A DNA stretch of 5,675 bases from assembly GCA_023135215.1 (NCBI GenBank), contig JAGLTP010000107.1:1-5675 (forward strand), given 5' to 3'. Below the pieces are notes generated by a model. The model did no database searches and was not told the DNA's origin. It saw only the letters and a program-made list of their open reading frames with translations. This stretch comes from Candidatus Heimdallarchaeota archaeon. GTDB lineage: Archaea; Asgardarchaeota; Heimdallarchaeia; Heimdallarchaeales; Heimdallarchaeaceae. The position numbers were made by a program, and so were the translations under genes. Shown here piece after piece: positions 1 to 5,675 of this stretch. Numbering within the stretch: position 1 is the stretch's first letter; every line of letters begins with the position of its first letter.

Positions 1-7
1 GGTAGAC

Positions 8-496
8 ATGGCTTATACAACTGAAGGACAAATAGTTAACTTACTAGCTGACAAATGGAAGGAAGAAAATAAGCTAGTAGTTAAAGAGCTGGTTGTTCCT
101 ATAATAGATCAGGTTTACTATGATAACTATCTAGAGGGTAGAGAACAGGTTAGAATCGACCTTGCAGCTTATGATACTGTCACTGATCAAGTAATTTTCG
201 TTGAAGCGGAGAATGGATTATATTTACAACATCCTCAAATTTATCTTCCATTCTGCAATATTCTCTATATTTTATGTCCAGAAGATCAATCTTCTTTCAG
301 AGAAGAGCAATTCAAGTGGAGTAAGGAAAGGGGAATTGGGATTATAGAAGTAAAAAAATCTGGTTTACTCAGTTACTCTCTAGATCCCAAAATCAGGCAG
401 ATTTTCCCAAAAGTTCAAGCTTTTGTCAAATCAAGATTATTCAGAAGAATCAAGAAGGAGAGTGGAAGAGATTCTAAGATTGATATCAAACAATAA
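8..496 (+). CDS. Putative PD-(D/E)xK-type nuclease (162 aa)
   Basis: This small soluble protein has no signal peptide or membrane segment. Seen: an N-terminal helix (residues 4-20), then a strand pair in which RIDLAAYD supplies Asp51, and a second strand, VIFVEAEN, supplying Glu66 and Glu68. Next come a helix with HPQIYLPF and a hydrophobic strand ILYILCP (85-91), then RGIGIIEVKKSG (108-119). This order of D, ExE, helix and a late 'GIGII' strand is typical of PD-(D/E)xK nuclease folds. The usual Lys of ExK is Glu here, a variant known from BamHI. Inferred: a metal-dependent DNA (or RNA) nuclease working with the two downstream proteins. The C-terminus (141-162) is basic and could bind nucleic acid. 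The ATG at 8 is preceded by a weak G-rich GGTAG and gives a natural N-terminus. The gene ends one base before the ATG of the next gene. The fold call is moderate, because such motifs are short and the family is very divergent; a non-catalytic relative is possible. Confidence 0.6.
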   Translation: MAYTTEGQIVNLLADKWKEENKLVVKELVVPIIDQVYYDNYLEGREQVRIDLAAYDTVTDQVIFVEAENGLYLQHPQIYLPFCNILYILCPEDQSSFREEQFKWSKERGIGIIEVKKSGLLSYSLDPKIRQIFPKVQAFVKSRLFRRIKKESGRDSKIDIKQ

Positions 497-497
497 A
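423..497 (+). other. Possible N-terminal extension of the HerA-like gene (alternative TTG start)
   Basis: The frame of the large HerA-like gene is open upstream of its ATG to a TTG at 423. This would add 25 residues and overlap the nuclease gene by 74 bases. The added peptide contains SEESRRRVEEILRLI, which reads like a genuine amphipathic helix. Against it are the rare start codon, the long overlap and the lack of a ribosome binding site. The ATG at 498, one base after the TAA of the nuclease gene, is preferred. Confidence 0.35.
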
Positions 498-3400
498 ATG
501 CAGAAATTCGTTGGTTCGAATAAATCAATATATACCATAAAGCGAAATAAGGATTTTACAGTTTATGCAGCATTTATTATCAAACCTTTCAAGCAAATTG
601 AAGAAGATATAAAGCAGAAAAAAAATTGGTTTTATTCAAGTAAAGAGGAAAAAGAGAAACCCAACCCTCTTCTATCAGTTTTAAACGAAGTTAAAATGCT
701 AAATATCTCATTGCATCGAATGTTTATTCCAGGAAATGTTAGGAAAAAGGAAAACGTGGGGAACGCAAAGAATCAAAAGAACACTTCATCATCACTCCTC
801 AATGAGTTATTCGAAGATGATAATCAAGATATTGACGTTTCGCTTTCCTTTTTCATTTTAAAAGTTTGGAAGAGTTATGATTTATCTTCAACATTTGAAT
901 CAGAAAGTAGTTTAATTGATGACTTCATTTCACATTTGAGAAATGAATTAAAACAGAAGCTAGAAGGTGTGGGGAAGGTTGGTAGAGTATTGGGAGACAC
1001 ATTAGAGGAACTTGTAAGATTTAGCACCCTAAATCATAGTAACTTTCTAAGCAAAGGAAATAAAGTTTTTAGTGGGCTAACAAAAGATTTTGCATTTATA
1101 GAAAAGAGTGAAGAATTTCAACGTTCTTTCCAACCTGGCCCATCAGTTGATAAGAGACCAGATAGCATTTTTTCATTTCCATCAGGTATTGAGGCAAATA
1201 GTAGTCTACTTGTAGGTTTAACAGAATCTGATTTTCCTGTAGGATTACCTAAAGAGCCTTCATTCCCCATCCTCATTGCTGGAGACAATAAAACAAGAGA
1301 AATAATCACCAGCAAATTGTTAGAACAAAATGGGAAATTTATCATCTTAGATCCAAGGACAAATTTAGAATTCGAAAACAGAATCAAAGCTGACTTTACA
1401 TCTCTGAATTTGGGAGAGAATTTCTCTTTCAACGTTTTAACACCAGTGACTAATAAGAACTATATTTCTGAACAAATTTCCAATCAATATCTTGGTAATT
1501 TTATTGAAATAATTCGCTCAATAACAGATGTTCGAAGTGACGCAGCGGCTTTATTACGTGATTTAATAGACTTCTATATCAACGAATATCAAGAGGAACA
1601 AGAAGATGTTTTATTTCCTAGACATGATACACCAGTATCATTAGATGATCTTTATTCTATGCTTACAATAGAACCAGGTGGATTAGTGATTACAGATTAT
1701 CAACTATCAACAGTTCGTGCATTAATTAATGACATCAGAGATCCAAGCATAAGTGAAAATACGAGAATTAATGATGTTAGAGGTATAGAAGAATTATTCA
1801 CAAATAATATGATAATCAACTTCAGCTCGCAGGGTTACAAGGTACAAAAACTGTTTATCTATTCTTTTCTGCTCCAACTAACAGTCATTGATCAAGTTAT
1901 GAACATTGATGAAGACATCTTGATTTATATCGATGATGCAGAGCTTTTCTTCTCAAAAGATATAGATAAAACCATTCTCTCACATATTCTGAAAAAACTT
2001 GAAAACAGTCCTTTCAAGATTATATTTTCCACTCCTTACCCTTCTCATCTTTCTTCCAAAATCTTTGATTTAACTCATAACAGAATCATTGGAAATCTCA
2101 AATCAGCTAATTGTCTCAAGCTCATTTCTAGATCTCATGGTTTGGATAAAGGGCAATTTGAATTCATCAGACGTTTACCAAAAAACAATCTTCTTCTTGT
2201 AAGAGAAGATCTAATGGAAAAACCGCTTTTACTTAGATTCTTCCCAGAAGATGTGGAAAGATATGAAACTCAATCGATTAGACCAAATCAGGAATTTCAC
2301 AGGAATTCTAAAACTCTGAAAACTGATGATGAAATCCTAACTGTAAATATAGATGACTTTTCAAGTTTGCACCCAATAATGCTTGAGATTCTAGGTAAGC
2401 TTTCTACTAAAGTTAATAGAGGTATTAACTCTGAATCTTTGAGTAATCTTTTCATTAATTGGGAAAAAGACAATGTAAAAGAAGCAATTTCAGTATTGGA
2501 AACGTTTGGATATATTTTCTTTGAAACTGTTGATAAGAAAGGAAAGAAGGGAGAATATTGGACAAAAATTACTCCAAGAGGAAAAAGATTCCATGAAAAA
2601 CTTAAGTTTACAAAGGTAATTGATGTAAAAAATAAAGAAGTAGAAAATGGTTCTGTTCCTGATGAAGCTAAGCAAAAAAGAATTTTAGATGTGGAAAATG
2701 TTTCTGATTTTATAGAATCTCCGAGTATAAAAATCAGCACAGATGATTCTTCTTTAATTGTAAAAAAAATTCAAAAGCAAAGAAAGAAAGTAAGAGAAAC
2801 AAGAGATTCAGAGAAGAAGCAGAGTCAGAAATTGGAAATTCTTAACTCAACGCTGATACAGGTGAAATTGTTACTAAATGATAGATTTGAAGAGGAAGTA
2901 AATAGACTAGAGAATTTCCTAACTGCGCTTTCGGGATATCTAGAAGAAGATAATTCGCTTAAAGAATTACCTAGAGAAATCTTAGAATCAATTTTTCGGA
3001 AAGCACTCTCTCTGATTGATGCGATACAGATAAAATCTACATTTGGTGAATCTTCAACTAATTCTGCTGATGATGAATTTATTGAGAAAGTTATAGAAAA
3101 GGAATTGAGTTCAGATAAATGGCAAGACTTCGATAGAGAAGTCTTCTTAACAGAGATTCCAGAATTATCTTCGTTAAGCAAGAATCAGAAGAAGATCACT
3201 AAAAAACTCTCATCAGAATTACCAGATGATATCCTGCAAGGATTAGAATTAGGTTTGGATCTTACTAAAGATGAATTTGTTAAACTCATCAGAAAAGCAA
3301 TTGCTTCATTATTGCAAATTAAAACAATGTTCTATCCTAATATGGATTCAGAGAAGTATCTTGAAGAAGTAAATATATTTTTTGAAGAAGTAGGTTATCC

Positions 3401-3620
3401 TGAACCATTTGAGAAATCTAAGCAATTATTATGGGAATATACATCTAAGACAAAGGAAAAAGAGAAAAAAGCACTGTCAACTTATCTGGAAAGGAGAGAG
3501 ATAATCGAAAGCATTCAAGAAGAAAGTGAATCCTTTGAATTCGATTTAGAAGGTAAAAGCAAGGATTCACTTGTTAGTCAACTTATACAAACCATTCGGA
3601 AAAAGATCAAAAATGACTGA
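498..3620 (+). CDS. Large HerA/VirB4-like protein with degenerate ATPase motifs, winged helix and helical tail
   Basis: About 1040 residues, numbered from the ATG at 498. Residues 1-215 have no fold I recognise. Residues 235-590 follow the HerA/VirB4 pattern: an entry strand LLVGLTESDFPVGLP, a P-loop position at ILIAGDNKTREI (258-269), FIILDPR (282-286), NVLTP, a Walker B position ILIYIDDAE (474-482), a strand IIFSTPYPSHL where family members carry a Gln, and a closing LPKNNLLLV strand. At the P-loop the glycines, catalytic Lys and Ser/Thr are missing (GDNKTREI against GxxGxGKS/T), and DE is replaced by DD. ATP hydrolysis is therefore doubtful and a scaffold role more likely. Residues 623-705 look like a winged helix (ITPRGKRFHEKL at its end). 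Residues 705-1040 are charged and helical, with a likely internal duplication. The ATG lies one base after the upstream stop; the frame is also open to a TTG at 423. The gene overlaps the helicase gene by 8 bases. The HerA-like assignment rests on pattern, not on a search. Confidence 0.72.
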   Translation: MQKFVGSNKSIYTIKRNKDFTVYAAFIIKPFKQIEEDIKQKKNWFYSSKEEKEKPNPLLSVLNEVKMLNISLHRMFIPGNVRKKENVGNAKNQKNTSSSLLNELFEDDNQDIDVSLSFFILKVWKSYDLSSTFESESSLIDDFISHLRNELKQKLEGVGKVGRVLGDTLEELVRFSTLNHSNFLSKGNKVFSGLTKDFAFIEKSEEFQRSFQPGPSVDKRPDSIFSFPSGIEANSSLLVGLTESDFPVGLPKEPSFPILIAGDNKTREIITSKLLEQNGKFIILDPRTNLEFENRIKADFTSLNLGENFSFNVLTPVTNKNYISEQISNQYLGNFIEIIRSITDVRSDAAALLRDLIDFYINEYQEEQEDVLFPRHDTPVSLDDLYSMLTIEPGGLVITDYQLSTVRALINDIRDPSISENTRINDVRGIEELFTNNMIINFSSQGYKVQKLFIYSFLLQLTVIDQVMNIDEDILIYIDDAELFFSKDIDKTILSHILKKLENSPFKIIFSTPYPSHLSSKIFDLTHNRIIGNLKSANCLKLISRSHGLDKGQFEFIRRLPKNNLLLVREDLMEKPLLLRFFPEDVERYETQSIRPNQEFHRNSKTLKTDDEILTVNIDDFSSLHPIMLEILGKLSTKVNRGINSESLSNLFINWEKDNVKEAISVLETFGYIFFETVDKKGKKGEYWTKITPRGKRFHEKLKFTKVIDVKNKEVENGSVPDEAKQKRILDVENVSDFIESPSIKISTDDSSLIVKKIQKQRKKVRETRDSEKKQSQKLEILNSTLIQVKLLLNDRFEEEVNRLENFLTALSGYLEEDNSLKELPREILESIFRKALSLIDAIQIKSTFGESSTNSADDEFIEKVIEKELSSDKWQDFDREVFLTEIPELSSLSKNQKKITKKLSSELPDDILQGLELGLDLTKDEFVKLIRKAIASLLQIKTMFYPNMDSEKYLEEVNIFFEEVGYPEPFEKSKQLLWEYTSKTKEKEKKALSTYLERREIIESIQEESESFEFDLEGKSKDSLVSQLIQTIRKKIKND
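3124..3145. repeat. Perfect 8-bp inverted repeat inside the HerA-like gene
   Basis: AAGACTTC and GAAGTCTT flank a six-base spacer (3132-3137), so the RNA could fold into a short hairpin. It lies within the coding region for the helical tail and is not followed by a T-run, so it is not a terminator. It is probably a chance product of coding sequence. Confidence 0.4.
3613..3620 (+). other. Stop/start overlap ATGACTGA (translational coupling junction)
   Basis: The helicase ATG lies inside the end of the HerA-like gene, whose TGA stop is at 3618-3620, giving an 8-base overlap in a different frame. No clear Shine-Dalgarno sequence precedes it (the upstream bases are A-rich). Such overlaps usually mean co-transcription and coupled translation, here implying matched production of the two proteins. 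Confidence 0.75.
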
Positions 3621-5675
3621 AAGTAACTTTACTCCCATCGATTTAACGGACTTTCAAGAAAGGTGTCTTGAAGAATTTGAAGCAGGGAAGGATGTTCTTG
3701 CTATAGCTCCGAGTTCTGCGGGGAAGACATTTATAACTGAACAATACATTCTGGATTACTTTCAGCAAAATTATGGTAAATTTCTCGTTTCTCCAAGAAG
3801 AATGAAAACTGCTTTTGTTTTACCGTACAAATCGCTAGCAATTCAAGAGTTCAACCATTTTTCCATTCTAGTAGATCAGCGAGGAATCAAGCTCCTTCTT
3901 GCAGTTGGAGGAGTGGATATCAACGAAGAAGAACTAGCTGATGCAAATATCATAATAGGTACTTATGAGAAAATCTTAGTCCTTTTCAAGCGACATCAAA
4001 TTCTTCGTAAATATCTCAAAATTCTGGTAATTGATGAGTTTCATTTTCTTAGTACTGATAGAGGTACTGTATTAGAAGAAATAGTCTTAGAATGGATAAA
4101 GAATAGAAATAGAACTCAATTAATATTACTTTCATCTTCAGTATCAAACCCTTTAGAGATTTCTGATTGGCTAAATGTTGTTCCAGTTATTGCAACAAAA
4201 AGACCGATACCCATTTCATATTCAGTTGAAGTATCATCTAATTTCAAACAATTTATCAAACAGCTGAAGAGCACAGGAAAACAGATTATGGTTTTCTGTC
4301 ATTCTAGATCAGAAGCTGAAAATCTAGCAGACAAACTCAGTAAAGAATTTCCAATAAAAATGGAAACACAGATTGATCAAATAATTTATAGTTCCCTAGC
4401 AAATATAGATGATGACAAAGTTCGGGAAACTATACAAAACGCATTTTTCCCGCCTCTATTGAAAGATACAACGCAAAGAGGTGTAGCATATCATCATGCT
4501 GGATTATCAGGAATTGTGCGACTACTGATTGAAAATATGTTTCTTCAAAATGAGTTAGATATCTTAATCTCAACTTCGACTTTAGCTGCAGGAATAAATC
4601 TTCCAGCTGATATAGCAGTCTACACCATAAAACACAAGAAAATAGAAGCAGAGAATAATCTAGTTTTCCAAACATTGGGTAGAGCTGGAAGATTGGGTTT
4701 TCGAAGCAAAGGAGAAGGATTAATAGTTGTTACAAACGAAAGAATGAAAGTTAAAACTGAAAAAAGATTGTTTGAGGATGAAGGAGGAAATATCAGGCCT
4801 ATTTTTCATTCAATAGAGAGTAAATTAGGGGATTATGACTTCCTAATCAAATTCTATCTTGAAAGCTTACATTATTCTGAAAAACCTTATTCAAGTAATT
4901 TAGCTAATCTTATTGAACCTATTAATGATTCACTCTGGTTCTACCAGAATAAAACAAAATTAATGAGACATTTGATGGATTATGAAATTCTGCAAGCATT
5001 TTTTTCTTCAACAGAATCTAATTTGAATCCAGAAGAGATAATCAACTTTTACCAACGATTTGATAAAACTCGAAAGATTAAGAAAACCAGAATGGAAATT
5101 CAATCAATAGAAGGACTAAACAAGGCTGCAATAGTTGCTAACATAAGAGAACAGTCAAGGCTATTTCAGATATACTTATCTCCTTCAAGACGAAGTTGTA
5201 CTTGTCAAAGCAAACATTCCAATTTTATCTGTAAGCATCAAAGATTTCTTTTGAAAGAGTACCCAGAGGCTCAAGAAAGATGGTTAAGTACGTATGGGAT
5301 TTTTGATTTTCTCATTAAAGAAGGGTTTGTAGTTAAATCAGCAGGTGAGAATTTCAATCTTACCTATATGGGTCAGATATCAGCTCAATACTTTATCCAT
5401 CCCTATGATTTTCTAGACTATCTGGAGTTCTGTGGCACTAACAAAAACATAACTATCTCTCAATACCTAAAGCAATTCATAACTCGTGATAAGAATATCA
5501 AACAAGAAATCAAAGCTAATGAACTATCATCACTTCAAGCAATAAAACTAGCTCAAAGTATTGTAAATGGCGATAATATTAAACAAATGTGTGAGAGATA
5601 TAATGTAAGTGATAGTTTTATAGAAGATTGGAAGGAAACTATCTATAGATTCATGAGAATGTTTCAATCAATTCA
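3613..5675 (+). CDS. Ski2/Hel308-like SF2 DExH helicase with SWIM zinc finger (3' truncated by window)
   Basis: At least 687 residues; the frame is open to the window edge, so the C-terminus is missing. Superfamily 2 motifs appear in order: Gln15 (Q-motif-like), Walker A APSSAGKT (32-39, Lys38), Ia VLPYKSLA (69-76), II IDEFH (140-144), III LSSSVSN (from 173) followed by DWL and KRPIPI, IV VFCHSR (227-232), HHAGL (294-298), V STSTLAAGINLPA (320-332), and VI QTLGRAGR (353-360). HHAGL, the RP segment and the motif V form are hallmarks of the Ski2/Hel308 family, which move 3'-5' on DNA or RNA using ATP. Later, LTYMGQISAQYFIHP (583-597) matches the end of the Hel308 winged helix, and residues 637-687 resemble its ratchet helices. 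Between core and winged helix is an insertion carrying Cys529, Cys531, Cys540 and His542, a SWIM-type finger. All catalytic residues are present, so an active motor is expected. The ATG sits in ATGACTGA, overlapping the previous stop, which suggests translational coupling. No Shine-Dalgarno sequence is seen. DNA or RNA specificity cannot be read from the sequence. Confidence 0.93.
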   Translation, partial: MTESNFTPIDLTDFQERCLEEFEAGKDVLAIAPSSAGKTFITEQYILDYFQQNYGKFLVSPRRMKTAFVLPYKSLAIQEFNHFSILVDQRGIKLLLAVGGVDINEEELADANIIIGTYEKILVLFKRHQILRKYLKILVIDEFHFLSTDRGTVLEEIVLEWIKNRNRTQLILLSSSVSNPLEISDWLNVVPVIATKRPIPISYSVEVSSNFKQFIKQLKSTGKQIMVFCHSRSEAENLADKLSKEFPIKMETQIDQIIYSSLANIDDDKVRETIQNAFFPPLLKDTTQRGVAYHHAGLSGIVRLLIENMFLQNELDILISTSTLAAGINLPADIAVYTIKHKKIEAENNLVFQTLGRAGRLGFRSKGEGLIVVTNERMKVKTEKRLFEDEGGNIRPIFHSIESKLGDYDFLIKFYLESLHYSEKPYSSNLANLIEPINDSLWFYQNKTKLMRHLMDYEILQAFFSSTESNLNPEEIINFYQRFDKTRKIKKTRMEIQSIEGLNKAAIVANIREQSRLFQIYLSPSRRSCTCQSKHSNFICKHQRFLLKEYPEAQERWLSTYGIFDFLIKEGFVVKSAGENFNLTYMGQISAQYFIHPYDFLDYLEFCGTNKNITISQYLKQFITRDKNIKQEIKANELSSLQAIKLAQSIVNGDNIKQMCERYNVSDSFIEDWKETIYRFMRMFQSI

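Noticed and set aside
1..7. TAG at 3-5 as the stop of an upstream gene, or GGTAG as a ribosome binding site
   Set aside because: Seven bases are too few to support either; both remain possible.
2762..2769. A run of eight A bases (another eight-A run lies near 618-625) as a possible slippage site for programmed frameshifting
   Set aside because: The frame remains open and sensible on both sides without a shift, and such runs are expected in AT-rich, lysine-rich coding DNA.
3124..3145. Inverted repeat as a transcription terminator
   Set aside because: It is internal to a gene, has only an 8-bp stem, and is not followed by a T-run.
1118..3181. Several reverse-strand open frames of 61-147 codons within the HerA-like gene
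   Set aside because: They lie fully inside a long convincing gene, have low-complexity Ser/Phe/Leu-rich translations typical of antisense of A-rich coding DNA, and show no recognisable domain.
4430..4675. Reverse-strand open frame of 81 codons within the helicase gene
   Set aside because: It covers the antisense of helicase motifs HHAGL and V, so it is a shadow of a conserved coding region.
8..5675. DISARM-like or CRISPR-type system
   Set aside because: No methyltransferase, DUF1998, phospholipase D-type protein, Cas protein or direct-repeat array is visible; only the general theme of a helicase beside a nuclease is shared.

Overview
The window is AT-rich (about one third G+C by eye) and is essentially all coding on the + strand. 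Three genes are packed head to tail with almost no space between them. No gene has a clear Shine-Dalgarno sequence at its start, except for a weak G-rich GGTAG just before the first. Arginine is written mostly as AGA. The third gene resembles Hel308/Ski2 helicases and the second resembles HerA/VirB4-type ATPases. Together these suggest an archaeon, possibly an Asgard-type or other mesophilic low-GC lineage. That assignment is an inference; no RNA gene or taxonomic marker is present.

Layout: (1) positions 8-496 encode a small protein whose D...ExE pattern and strand/helix order fit a PD-(D/E)xK-type nuclease. (2) Positions 498-3620 encode a large protein of about 1040 residues (a TTG at 423 is an alternative start). 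It has an N-terminal region of unknown fold, a HerA/VirB4-like ATPase core whose Walker A has lost its Lys and Ser/Thr, a winged-helix segment, and a long charged helical tail. (3) Positions 3613-5675 encode a superfamily 2 DExH helicase of the Ski2/Hel308 type. It overlaps gene 2 by 8 bases and runs off the right edge. All helicase motifs are visible, and a SWIM-type zinc finger (CxC-x8-CxH) is inserted between the helicase core and the Hel308-like winged helix and ratchet segment.

The one-base gap and the 8-base overlap argue for a single co-transcribed and translationally coupled unit. The combination is a putative nuclease, an apparently inactive HerA-like protein that may act as a scaffold, and an intact helicase with an extra zinc finger. 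I do not recognise it as a named system. It recalls the HerA-NurA end-resection machinery and multi-gene anti-virus systems that pair a helicase, an ATPase and a nuclease. A DNA-processing role in defence or repair is the most sensible hypothesis, but nothing in the window proves defence. I saw no RNA genes, CRISPR array, insertion sequence, promoter or terminator, and no intergenic stretch long enough to hold one.
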